Assembly: GCA_017405965.1 (NCBI GenBank)
Contig: JAFQZK010000003.1
Location: 62,001 to 126,000, forward strand
Source of the DNA: Muribaculaceae bacterium
GTDB taxonomy: Bacteria > Bacteroidota > Bacteroidia > Bacteroidales > Muribaculaceae
DNA: 64,000 nucleotides
Direction of reading: 5' to 3'
This document shows positions 43,724-53,186 of this stretch, piece by piece. The notes beneath the pieces are model-generated. The model worked only from the letters and a program-made list of their open reading frames with translations, did not search any database and was not told the DNA's origin. The stretch's first letter is position 1. Every line of letters starts with the position of its first letter. The position numbers and the translations under genes were made by a program.

Positions 43724-45799
43724 ATGGCTACATTAGAGAAAATTAGGAAACGTAAAGTTTGGCTTGCCATTGTGATCGGTCTTGCTCTGTTCGCCTTCAT
43801 CGCTGAGGCGGCTTTTGAAGTTCTTGGTCGTTTTGGCGGCAGCACCGACGCCGCTAAGGTCGGCAGCGAGAAGATTGACATTATGGACTTCCAGAAGCGC
43901 GAGCAGCTCGTGGCTTCGAACGAACAGCAGAACAACCAGCAGGCCACCGACGCTGCAGTACGTCAGCAGCAGGTGCTTGATGAGATGATCAACGAGAAGC
44001 TCCTTGAACAGGAGTACGAGAAGCTGGGTATCGCAGTCAGTGACTGGGAGATCAGCCAGTTGATGATCGGTAAGAATCCTGCCCAGGCTGTCGTTCAATT
44101 CGCACAGCAGGCTGGTGCCAAGTCGCCTGTCGAGCTCTATGAGTTCATCATGAACCCCACCAAGCAGGGTGTTCAGGCATCACAGGTCGAGCAGCTCAAG
44201 CAGCAATGGAATCAGCTTAAGGATGATATTACTAAGCAATATTTGTTCGCCAAGGTTCAGACCCTCATGGCCGGCTGTATGCAGGCCAATGACCTGGATC
44301 GCGCTCAGATGGCCGAGGAGGCTGCTGTCACCAACGTGGTGACCTTCGCCAAGAAGGACTATTCTACGCTGCCCGACGACAAGTATGCCGTCAGCGACGA
44401 GGAGCTCAAGGCCGAGTGGGAGAAGATGAAACCCATGTTCAAGATCGATGAGCCCGTGCGTGCTATCCACTACATCGCAGTTAATATCGAGCCCAACCAG
44501 GAGGATATCATTGCTGCCAACAAGATTGCCGATGCCGCTTACATCGCCCTGCAGAAGGGTCGTGGCGTTGACTCGGTTCGCCTGTTGGGTACCGTGAAGA
44601 TTGATACCGCCATGCTCCTGAAGAACAACCTGCCCGCCAAGGTGCGCGACTTCTTCGCTAGCGCCGAGGTAGGTACCACCAAGCGTGACACTGCTGTGAA
44701 CAACAAGCACACCATGTACAAGCTCATCAACAAGACGGTCAGCATTGACTCGGTTAACTTGAGTTATGTGGCTGTTCAGGGTGACGCCAAGATGCAGAAG
44801 CAGGTTCTCGACGAACTCAATGCCGGCAAGACGCTCGATGACGTCAAGAAGGCTTATCCCCAGAAGGTGGACGGAAAGCTTGATGACTGGCAGCGCCTGT
44901 ACACCTTAGTTGACTCGCTGAAGCTCAAGGTGGCTAATGCAACTCCCGGTGTTTACTTCGTTTACAACAGCGGCGAGCAGGGCGCAACGCTGCTCAAGGT
45001 GGGTGAGAAGAAGGCTCCCAAGACTTTCTACACCCTCGCAACTGTTACCTACGAGGCCTTTGCCAGCAGCAAGACCAGCGATGCATTGCGTGACAAGTTC
45101 CAGGACTTCCTGAATAAGAACAAGACCGCTAAGGACTTTGAGGCTAATGCCGTTAAGGCCGGTTACAATGCCGCTGAGCTCATGATTACCCCCAGCACCC
45201 CGCAACTCGGTGGCCAGTTCGGTGGTATCAAGGATAGCCGCAAGGCCATCAAGTGGGCCTTCGACAACAAGAAGGGTGAGGTTTCGCCCATCTTCAGCGA
45301 TAACAACGATGTGCTGATCGCTGTAGCTGTCGACGAGATCTACGACGGTGAGTATCTGCCCTACAACTTTGCTCAGGGCAAGGAGATGCTCACGCAGCGC
45401 GTGCGCAACAACAAGAAGGGTGAGGACCTGATGAACCAGTACAAGGGTAAGGCCAACGACCTGAACGGTTATGCCTCACTCATGGGTGCTCAGGTCGACA
45501 CCGCCCGCATCGTCTTCGCCGCCAATGGTGATCCCAAGATCGGTAACGAGCCCGGTCTCGTGGGCCGCGTGGCTGCCGCTAAGCCCGGCACGCTCCAGGG
45601 TCCCTGGAAGGGTGAGAATGCTGTGATTGTTTACCAGGTGGTTAAGCAGGAGAAGGAAGAGCGCAAGCCCAGCAAGGAAGAGCTCGACAACCGTTATGCT
45701 CAGACTCGCGGTGCTCAGGTCTTCGCCAACCCGTCCAACATCTATCAGATCTTGAGCAAGGCCACTAAGGTGAAGAAGAACCTGATCAGTTTCTATTGA
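43724..45799 (+). CDS. PpiD/SurA-like periplasmic folding factor
   Basis: A 691-aa protein. One N-terminal TM anchor (KVWLAIVIGLALFAFIAEAA, ~11-30) is followed by a SurA_N-type helical domain (VGSEKIDIMDFQKREQLVAS, RQQQVLDEMINEKLLEQEYE, ~45-115), a central region that may hold a degenerate parvulin domain (~225-335), and a second region with TPQLGGQFGGIKDSRKAIKW and KGEVSPIFSDNNDVLIAVAV (~485-535) resembling a parvulin PPIase core. It probably helps newly exported proteins fold at the inner-membrane surface, relevant in a genome with many exported giant proteins. Monocistronic, terminator at 45829-45862. Confidence 0.85.
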   Translation: MATLEKIRKRKVWLAIVIGLALFAFIAEAAFEVLGRFGGSTDAAKVGSEKIDIMDFQKREQLVASNEQQNNQQATDAAVRQQQVLDEMINEKLLEQEYEKLGIAVSDWEISQLMIGKNPAQAVVQFAQQAGAKSPVELYEFIMNPTKQGVQASQVEQLKQQWNQLKDDITKQYLFAKVQTLMAGCMQANDLDRAQMAEEAAVTNVVTFAKKDYSTLPDDKYAVSDEELKAEWEKMKPMFKIDEPVRAIHYIAVNIEPNQEDIIAANKIADAAYIALQKGRGVDSVRLLGTVKIDTAMLLKNNLPAKVRDFFASAEVGTTKRDTAVNNKHTMYKLINKTVSIDSVNLSYVAVQGDAKMQKQVLDELNAGKTLDDVKKAYPQKVDGKLDDWQRLYTLVDSLKLKVANATPGVYFVYNSGEQGATLLKVGEKKAPKTFYTLATVTYEAFASSKTSDALRDKFQDFLNKNKTAKDFEANAVKAGYNAAELMITPSTPQLGGQFGGIKDSRKAIKWAFDNKKGEVSPIFSDNNDVLIAVAVDEIYDGEYLPYNFAQGKEMLTQRVRNNKKGEDLMNQYKGKANDLNGYASLMGAQVDTARIVFAANGDPKIGNEPGLVGRVAAAKPGTLQGPWKGENAVIVYQVVKQEKEERKPSKEELDNRYAQTRGAQVFANPSNIYQILSKATKVKKNLISFY

Positions 45800-45828
45800 T
45801 CTGACAATCTTATCAATCATGATAACCG

Positions 45829-45862
45829 ACAAGTCCCGCGGGCAACAGCCCGTGGGACTTGT
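45829..45862 (+). terminator. Terminator of ppiD-like gene
   Basis: ACAAGTCCCGCGGG and CCCGTGGGACTTGT form a 14-bp stem with one G-T pair and a 6-nt loop. The following T-run is weak (TACATTAT). Confidence 0.6.
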
Positions 45863-45975
45863 TACATTATAGGTGATTGATACGCCATCAAGCGCCCCCG
45901 ATTTCGCGATAGTGATAAAATAAGTTCTCCGCCCCAAAAAGTGAATGAAATTATTGTTGTCCCATGAAAGATTTC

Positions 45976-46098
45976 AATGCGAATTTCGCTAATCATATGA
46001 ATTTCACGAAAAATATTTATGATAATTTAGTCACTTTTATTAGTTTAATTCGTGTAATTGGCTACGCCGAGCTAAAGGTTCGCATTAGCCTCGTAGGG
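45976..46098. repeat. Palindromic intergenic element, family 2, copy 2 (degenerate)
   Basis: The left arm AATGCGAATTTCGCTAAT (45976-45993) and right end TTCGCATTAGCCTCGTAGGG match the element at 19588-19670. The right arm is interrupted by ~20 nt (GGCTACGCCGAGCTAAAG). The rest of 45863-46214 shows no gene. Confidence 0.65.
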
Positions 46099-46214
46099 GC
46101 CTAGTCCAGCATCTATAGAATCTTCCTTCTATGGAAATTAGTAGGACGTGATGTCCTAAAATTGAAAAAAATTTAAAATAAACCGTATTTTTGCTTGTTT
46201 TTATTACTTTTTCT

Positions 46215-46222
46215 TATTTTTG
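46215..46222 (+). promoter_or_regulatory. -7 box of giant surface protein gene
   Basis: TATTTTTG with TTTTTGC about 20 nt upstream. The start codon is at 46382, so the leader is ~150 nt. Confidence 0.45.
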
Positions 46223-46381
46223 TGCTTTAAATAGTTTGCCTTGGGATGATGCACCAAAATTCAAGTGCTTTTCAAGGCCAAAATCAATATAAACAAGTAT
46301 AACTAATTAGGCAGACACAAGGATAGAGGGCTCACCCTGGTTGATGCCCATAACAATGAATTGAACCCGCCTTAATTCAAG

Positions 46382-49300
46382 ATGAAAAAATTACTACTAT
46401 TTCTGATGATGCTCGCCTTTGCACTACCACCTGCAATAGCGGGCGAGAAGACCGTGACTATCTCACGCAACGAGGGAATCTATAAGGATTCCGAAGGTGT
46501 GTATTACTGCTATAAGGACGGTATTACCATGACCTTCTCCAGCGGTATGAACAATGTCAACTATCTGGTGGAACACCAGCAGGTGGTATTCTACATCCGC
46601 TCGGACAACTATGTCATTAAAAAAATCAAGTTCAACTGTTTGGACAACACCACCAATAGCAACATGGATTGCTTCTATTGGGGCCCCTCGACCATCCACG
46701 AACTTGGTGCAGTGGGATCTTACACGCCCACAGGTAACTACGCCTCCAGTGGTTATATCGGCACATGGGTCGGTGGTTCAACCGATTCCAAGGATGTCAA
46801 GTTCACGACCGAGGGCAAGCCGGTGCGCTTCGGCTCTGTTGAGATTACCTACGACAAAGAATTCGGTGACATCTATGACCTTGTGACTTCCACCAATGAA
46901 ATTGCAGCTGGTAATACATATGCTCTTGTCAGCAAGCAATCCTCAAGAGCTTTGGGCAAGGTTGAGAATCATGATGGAGATTATTATGAATCCTTCAGTT
47001 CCACCCCTGTCACTTTGTTAGACCGTTATCAGGAAGGCAATATTGATGTATATCGTAAGGTGAAGGTGACTGATGAGGTGCAACTGATTAAGTTAGAGCG
47101 CGCCGTCAGCACAACAACAACTCGCCCATGGCATCTCAAAGTGGGTGACAACTATATCCGTCGCCGTAATGGTGAGAATCTCAGTGGCTCTGGAACGAAT
47201 CGCGGTTACAATTTGTATGCAGTATCGACCTTGCCAACCGATGAGTTCTCGTTGTACTCTTATAGGGTATCGATATCCTTTGGTACCAATCATAATGCGT
47301 TGCTCAAGTTCTATCATCCTAGTGGTGATGCCATGAACTCAAGTGATATGGCTATCAGGCATTATAATGGTGGAAGCCTGTTCAGAGTCATGGATTCAGG
47401 TACTTCTAACGCTGATGCTGTTTATCAGCGCGTTTACCTCTACAAGCCTGCTCAGAGCTATGAGGTGACTACCGAGTGCATTCCTGCCAATGGCGGTTAC
47501 ATCACTTTGGGTAATGGTATCCTTACCGATAATCAGGGCAAGAACTGGTCGCAGCAATATGACAATGTCACTTTCTTTGTCGGTCCGACTGACGGATGGG
47601 GTGTCGGTAACGTGACTGTGACCGATATGAACACGAGGGCAGTGACCACACTGCAACCGACCAACACGGGCGACTTCGGTAACGACTACAGTTTTGAGAT
47701 GCCCGCCAATGACGTGAAGATCACGGCCAATTTCTTGGAGCCTGTAGAGATTGACACGATATGTAATCCTGCTAATGGTGGCCAATTTAACTTCATCAAT
47801 GGCTATACCAACTTTAACGGACAATATTACTCCAACGACGGCAAGACGGTAACCTTCAAGCCCACTGCCGCCGATGGCTTCATCTTCAACTCGGTCACCA
47901 TAACCGATAATGGCGTCACCACAACCATGACGCCCGATGCCGACGGCGTTTATTCGTTCGTTATGCCGGACCATCCGGTGACCTTGACAGCCAACTTTGA
48001 GGAAGCTACCGACCTGTATCTGCTCGGTACTGCCAACGGTGTGACGGGCTGGTATCCCTACGGTCCCAAGTTCATTTTCGACACGGCCAACGAGGAGTAC
48101 TACATCGACGTTTACTTTAAGGGCGGCAACGATAATCCCAACATCGATCAGGCCTATGGCTACTTCAGTCTGACCAAGAAAATTGACTTGGGTGGCAACT
48201 GGGGCAACATCAACGGTTATCGCTTGGCTGCCGAGTACAATAATTACTGGGTGGAGGACGGCGACACCGGCATTAACCTGTATGGCGACCGCAACGATAA
48301 TGCTTTCAAGATCAAGCCCGGTGTTTACCGCATCAAGGTGGATAAGACGATGACCCACATGAGTATCGTGGAATATCCGCTCTCGCTCTCCTTCGATCCT
48401 GTTGACGGTTCGATTGTTGAATCGGGTCAAGTGGTAACCATCACCAGCAACCTCGATGATCTGGTGCACGACATCAATCCCGATGAGGTTTTCTCATCCT
48501 TCTATAACACCACTGATAACTGGGCTACCCAGGAGAACGACAACACCGCAGTGATTACCCAAGAGGGTATCACCACGGTTAAGGCCAACACCAACCTGGG
48601 TTACATCCACGTTGAAGGCCAGGCCGATTATGAAATCATCGGTGACCTCTACCTGCTCGGTACCGCCAATGGTTTGGACAGCTGGCAGCCTTATGGCCCT
48701 CAGTTCACTTATGATGCCAACACAGAGACCTATAGCCTGGACGTTTACTTCACGGGCTTGAATGTTACTGCGTCCGAAGAAGGTTATGGTTACTTCTCTC
48801 TGTCGACGGTAATCTCCGATCCCGAGCATCCTAATTGGGCTGACATTCCCAATTCAGCTCGTTATAATGCCGAGTACAATGGTGAGCCCATCACTGGTTT
48901 GAACTATAACGAGTCCGTTACCGAGGAGCTCTATCAGACCAATCCTGATTTCAGCTTCAAGATTGATCCGGGTGTTTACACCATCACGGTCAACAAGGAC
49001 AAGACTCAGATGACTGTGACCAAGCATGAACTGACGCTTACGTTTAATCCCGCAAGCGGCACTACCGTGGCAGCTGGTGATCCTGTAAACATCTCCAGCA
49101 ACCTTGATCAATTGGTTCACGCCATCAATCCCAATGAGGATAATGCGACGTTCATGTACGCCACCAGCACCGACGGTTCCCTGCCTACTCCCGATACCCC
49201 GGGCAGCACTGTAAATATCACTGCTGTTGGTGCTACCACGACCGTGAATGCCCAGGCCACGCTCGGTTACATCAACGTGCCCGGCAATGCCAATTACAAC

Positions 49301-52300
49301 ATTCCCGCACCTACCGTTTACAGCATCACGACTCTCGTCACCCCCGCAGACGCTGGCGCAGGTGTGATTACTGCTCCCACTGGCTCTGTAGCTGGAGAAA
49401 CGGTAACCTTTACTGTGACCGACAGCGATCCCAGTGTCTATACTCTTAGTGAGATAGAGGTTTATAACAGCTATGGCGCACTGGTGGATGTCGTTAATAA
49501 TGGTGACGGCACCTATAGCTTCACGATGCCTAGTGATGATGTGACCATCCATGCCAGCTACACGCTTACTCAGTATACCGTGACAACAAGTTGGTCGCCC
49601 ATCGATGGTGGTGCCATCTGGCTGAATGGAGTCAATACACCTCAAACTGTCGTGAAGACCAATGGTGAACAGGTGGAATTCGGCGTTACTGCAGCCACCG
49701 AAGCCGGTTATCGACTGACAAACCTCGTTGTAACGAACCTGACGACTAATGAGGTGATTGCAACTACGCCATCCGGAAGCAATGGATACACCTTTACCAT
49801 GCCGACAGCCAACGTATCGATCTCTGCCGAATTTGATAATCACTATAACATCACCACGGTGTGTGTGCCTGAAGAAGGCGGTACGATCAATATCAGTATG
49901 ACTCAAGCCATGGCAGGCCAAAAGGTTTTCTTCACTTTGACCAAGAACTCTGGATATGTAGCCCCTTACGTGACCATATCTTATGTGGATGAGAATAATG
50001 AGACTCAAACCATAAGGATGGAGGATCCAGAAGGCCAGTACAACTTTGACATGCCTGCTGCCGATGTGACGATCACGGCTTATTTTGCACCATTGTATCT
50101 TTTGCAAACGCAAATTGTGCCTTCTGAGGGTGGACAAGTTGAGACAATTATTGCAGTTCCACGAACTAGTGTTTGGCTTGTTGAAGGAGCAAACGTATAT
50201 CTCACGATGAGAGCCTACCAGGGCTATCGTTTAAATCATGCGGTTTTATCTTATGTGGATGAGAATGATGAACCGCAGGAGATTGCTTTGACCCCCACCT
50301 CTTATACAACATCGTATAATTTCAGATTTACCATGCCTCCTGCCAATGCGATGTTCACTGCTTATCTTGATAAGAGTTATAGAATCACGAAACAGTGTAC
50401 GCCGCCCGAGGGTGGAACCATCAATTTGAATACCGCCTCGTCTTATGCGGATACCCCGATTTCCTTCACGGTGACTTCCAATGTGGGCTATGCCGTAACT
50501 GACGTGACTATTTCTTATGTGGACGAAAATGATGTCACTCAGACAGTCGTGCTGACTCCTGACGAGAATGGCGTTTACGACTTTACGATGCCTGAGGCTC
50601 CTGTGACCATCAATGCCAACTTTGCCCATATACCCTATGGAATCAGTGCTGTTTGCATCCCGAACGAAGGTGGTTCGATTGAAGTGGCTTCCTCGGCCTA
50701 CACCGGTGACCAGGTTGCTTTCACTGTTAACAGAAACCCGGGATATGATCTGATTAGTGTTACCGTGACCAACACTGTCACTGGGCAAGAAATTGTGTTT
50801 ACTCAAGGTCAGAATGGCCAAAACCGCTTCGTCATGCCTGACGCAGCAGTGGTCATCACGGCAAACTTCACTCCGATCAGTGACCTGTATCTGCTGGGTA
50901 CTGCCAATGGTGAGACTGAGTGGGCTCCCACTGGACCCAAGTTTGATTATGATATTGTCAACGATGAGTACACTCTGACGGTTTATTTCAAGGGTATCAG
51001 GGATGTCGCCGGCCAGAACGATGACCGATATGGTTACTTTAATTTGACGACAGTGGCCCATGAATCGGATTGGGATTACATCGCTCCTTATCGCCTTGTT
51101 CCCAGGTTCCAAGTAGACGATATAAACATTATATATGGAGAGTCTACCAAACTGTTGTATAGGGCATCGGATGGCTATAATGCAGACAATAAATTCGGGA
51201 TTCCTGCTGGCGTCTATACGTTGACCGTTCCTGGCGATAAGAGTTCGATAAAGATAAATCGAATCCCTGTCTCAGTTACTCTGACTCCTTCGGATGTTGT
51301 CGTTTTGGATGGGTATAATTACGTTGACTATGGTACTGTGGTTACAGCCAGCAGCAATCTGGAACAGACTGTTCATGCTATCAATCCTGACGAGGATAAT
51401 GCCGTCTTCTTTATGCATGTGACGGATGCTTGGAGAAATGTAATCTTTGATTCGATTCCCGGCAATCAGGTGACCATCACAACAGAAGGCGAAAACAGAA
51501 TCAAGGGTACGGCATATATTGGTTGGATTATGCCCGATGGTGTCGAGGAGTATTGTTATCATCCCCTCCGTTACATTGAGACTGCGACTGATGTGACTGT
51601 TGGGGAACCTCAAGTCCTCGCCGATACCCTTGTCGGTGTTTGGGCGGCAGGTAAGATATTGTGGGCTAAGGACCTGGGTAACAGGTCTATAAACAAGGAC
51701 TACAATACTTGGAATCTGGTGGATTATGGTATCGACGTCGCCCACATGCAAGATCCGGAGCGTGGTTGGGACCAGAGCAACTGGGTAATGCTTGACTTCA
51801 CTGATTACTTGAATGATTTAGGCTATACCACCAATGACGAAGCTCTCGGAATCTTGAATAAGTATGTCAACAAGCAATTGAAGTCTATGAGTGTCAGGGG
51901 ATTCTATGAACGTGATGCCACTTATCGCATTACGCTTTATAGTGAGCCTGAGGTCTTGAAGGACACCGTTGGTTATCCGGGATACCTGCAGGATCCCCTT
52001 GAGCTCCTTGCCAAACCCACTGGACGCACCGAGCCTGTCATCTATCACTATAACCACTACACGCCGTGTAATTTCATGTATGGTTCTGTGATTGAACAAG
52101 GTGAACAATCTGACCTCATGCCTCCCTTTGATGACTGGGATGAACTTGAAGCCTTTGTGAGAAGTCATATTGAGTTTGCCGAACTTTGGGATTACGACTG
52201 GTCAGATAGTGACAACTGGACTGATGACCAATGGGACACCCTCGATTCATTGATTGATAGATATAGCCTTGACAATGCTTTCTTTGTCGTCAGGGGCAAA

Positions 52301-52831
52301 CCATGTGAGGTTGCTCACGTGTGGGCCGTTTGGCGTGGAGATGACGTGTTTGATGTGTACGAGAGGAGTATTAACGAGACTGGTGACACCATCTACAATA
52401 GGTATGACCTTGAAGGCGCTTTCAGGGTTGGTGGATGGGAGTACAATCGCTTGACACCTAATCCGGCCTATTATGGTGAGCCCGAGGGCTTGCAAGCTCT
52501 GCATGTCAATGCGGCTTATGAGTTCCATATCGCTATCATGACACCCGGTGAAAATGACCAACCCAGTAAGAAAATGAGGAAGGCTCCTGTTGCTAAGGGA
52601 TGCGAACCGAATGATAGTGAGTATCTGATTTATCCTTTGGACTTGAAGAGCCACTCCGATAATGTGACAGATATTCCTGAAATATCTATGATAACTGATG
52701 ACAAGATGGTTATCAGCGTGCGTTATTACAACCTGATGGGTCAGGAGAGCAGGACACCGTTCGATGGCATCAACATTGAGGTGATCCGCTACAATGACGG
52801 TAGTATGATTTCCAGGAAGATTCTCAAGTAA
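46382..52831 (+). CDS. Giant repeat-rich surface protein (2149 aa)
   Basis: Signal peptide ~1-20 (MKKLLLFLMMLAFALPPAIA). Three related modules begin DLYLLGTANG at ~544, ~755 and ~1501; each is ~130 aa of beta structure with GPKF and YGYF motifs resembling SusE/SusF-type glycan-binding domains. Each is followed by an ~85-aa partner (SNLDQLVHAINP). Between them, ~360-540 and ~980-1500 hold ~80-aa beta repeats of the type ExGGTI...F..MP...VTI.A.F (bacterial repeat / InlB-B-like). Residues ~1640-2090 are a unique region with no recognised fold. The end resembles a sorting-type C-terminal domain (VRYYNLMGQE.., then the basic end SRKILK). Likely an adhesin or glycan binder. Terminator directly downstream. 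Confidence 0.8.
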   Translation: MKKLLLFLMMLAFALPPAIAGEKTVTISRNEGIYKDSEGVYYCYKDGITMTFSSGMNNVNYLVEHQQVVFYIRSDNYVIKKIKFNCLDNTTNSNMDCFYWGPSTIHELGAVGSYTPTGNYASSGYIGTWVGGSTDSKDVKFTTEGKPVRFGSVEITYDKEFGDIYDLVTSTNEIAAGNTYALVSKQSSRALGKVENHDGDYYESFSSTPVTLLDRYQEGNIDVYRKVKVTDEVQLIKLERAVSTTTTRPWHLKVGDNYIRRRNGENLSGSGTNRGYNLYAVSTLPTDEFSLYSYRVSISFGTNHNALLKFYHPSGDAMNSSDMAIRHYNGGSLFRVMDSGTSNADAVYQRVYLYKPAQSYEVTTECIPANGGYITLGNGILTDNQGKNWSQQYDNVTFFVGPTDGWGVGNVTVTDMNTRAVTTLQPTNTGDFGNDYSFEMPANDVKITANFLEPVEIDTICNPANGGQFNFINGYTNFNGQYYSNDGKTVTFKPTAADGFIFNSVTITDNGVTTTMTPDADGVYSFVMPDHPVTLTANFEEATDLYLLGTANGVTGWYPYGPKFIFDTANEEYYIDVYFKGGNDNPNIDQAYGYFSLTKKIDLGGNWGNINGYRLAAEYNNYWVEDGDTGINLYGDRNDNAFKIKPGVYRIKVDKTMTHMSIVEYPLSLSFDPVDGSIVESGQVVTITSNLDDLVHDINPDEVFSSFYNTTDNWATQENDNTAVITQEGITTVKANTNLGYIHVEGQADYEIIGDLYLLGTANGLDSWQPYGPQFTYDANTETYSLDVYFTGLNVTASEEGYGYFSLSTVISDPEHPNWADIPNSARYNAEYNGEPITGLNYNESVTEELYQTNPDFSFKIDPGVYTITVNKDKTQMTVTKHELTLTFNPASGTTVAAGDPVNISSNLDQLVHAINPNEDNATFMYATSTDGSLPTPDTPGSTVNITAVGATTTVNAQATLGYINVPGNANYNIPAPTVYSITTLVTPADAGAGVITAPTGSVAGETVTFTVTDSDPSVYTLSEIEVYNSYGALVDVVNNGDGTYSFTMPSDDVTIHASYTLTQYTVTTSWSPIDGGAIWLNGVNTPQTVVKTNGEQVEFGVTAATEAGYRLTNLVVTNLTTNEVIATTPSGSNGYTFTMPTANVSISAEFDNHYNITTVCVPEEGGTINISMTQAMAGQKVFFTLTKNSGYVAPYVTISYVDENNETQTIRMEDPEGQYNFDMPAADVTITAYFAPLYLLQTQIVPSEGGQVETIIAVPRTSVWLVEGANVYLTMRAYQGYRLNHAVLSYVDENDEPQEIALTPTSYTTSYNFRFTMPPANAMFTAYLDKSYRITKQCTPPEGGTINLNTASSYADTPISFTVTSNVGYAVTDVTISYVDENDVTQTVVLTPDENGVYDFTMPEAPVTINANFAHIPYGISAVCIPNEGGSIEVASSAYTGDQVAFTVNRNPGYDLISVTVTNTVTGQEIVFTQGQNGQNRFVMPDAAVVITANFTPISDLYLLGTANGETEWAPTGPKFDYDIVNDEYTLTVYFKGIRDVAGQNDDRYGYFNLTTVAHESDWDYIAPYRLVPRFQVDDINIIYGESTKLLYRASDGYNADNKFGIPAGVYTLTVPGDKSSIKINRIPVSVTLTPSDVVVLDGYNYVDYGTVVTASSNLEQTVHAINPDEDNAVFFMHVTDAWRNVIFDSIPGNQVTITTEGENRIKGTAYIGWIMPDGVEEYCYHPLRYIETATDVTVGEPQVLADTLVGVWAAGKILWAKDLGNRSINKDYNTWNLVDYGIDVAHMQDPERGWDQSNWVMLDFTDYLNDLGYTTNDEALGILNKYVNKQLKSMSVRGFYERDATYRITLYSEPEVLKDTVGYPGYLQDPLELLAKPTGRTEPVIYHYNHYTPCNFMYGSVIEQGEQSDLMPPFDDWDELEAFVRSHIEFAELWDYDWSDSDNWTDDQWDTLDSLIDRYSLDNAFFVVRGKPCEVAHVWAVWRGDDVFDVYERSINETGDTIYNRYDLEGAFRVGGWEYNRLTPNPAYYGEPEGLQALHVNAAYEFHIAIMTPGENDQPSKKMRKAPVAKGCEPNDSEYLIYPLDLKSHSDNVTDIPEISMITDDKMVISVRYYNLMGQESRTPFDGINIEVIRYNDGSMISRKILK

Positions 52832-52844
52832 TCCATTAAGTATT

Positions 52845-52893
52845 CCTCAATAAAGCGTCGCGCGCTCCGTCATTTACGGGGCGCGCGACTGTT
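52845..52893 (+). terminator. Terminator of giant gene; copy 1 of 49-bp direct repeat
   Basis: The GTCGCGCGC/GCGCGCGAC stem with a 14-nt loop is followed by TGTTTTT. The whole 49-bp block is repeated at 53108-53156 with one mismatch. Confidence 0.75.
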
Positions 52894-53017
52894 TTTCCTG
52901 CACTCTGGCATCTAGCTGAATGAAAGTATCGAGACCCCACAAAAAGTCCCGTAATAGGCTGGGGTCTAACAAGGCAAAGCCGAGTGCAGCTTCTGCAATG
53001 GTTTACCGCAGTTTTAA

Positions 53018-53073
53018 CCGCCCTGGCGGGCGGGAATTTATTCAAATATGATTAATTTCCCGTGCGTAGCACG
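53018..53073 (+). repeat. Paired-hairpin element, family 3, copy 1 (short)
   Basis: The hairpin CCGCCC-TG-GCGGGCGG leads into GGGAATTTATTCAAA. After a short AT stretch, ATTAATTTCCCGTGCG-TAGCACG follows. The same two hairpins, with GGGAAATTAAG arms, frame the inverted element at 58159-58267. Confidence 0.65.
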
Positions 53074-53107
53074 TTTGTTTCTGTGACATTGAATTTTGAC
53101 ATGCCCT

Positions 53108-53156
53108 CCTCAATAAAGCGTCGCGCGCTCCGTCATGTACGGGGCGCGCGACTGTT
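53108..53156. repeat. Copy 2 of 49-bp terminator-like direct repeat
   Basis: CCTCAATAAAGCGTCGCGCG... identical to 52845-52893 except one base in the loop. The T-run is absent here. It lies 31 nt beyond the stop of the C10 protease gene. Confidence 0.75.
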
Positions 53157-53186
53157 GTTGATGCCTGGATCAATGAGTTCCGGGCT

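Noticed and set aside
47396-50137. Long minus-strand frames inside the giant surface-protein gene (357 and 427 aa)
   Set aside because: They arise from the repetitive beta-repeat coding sequence read backwards; Ile/Gly/His-rich with no domain.
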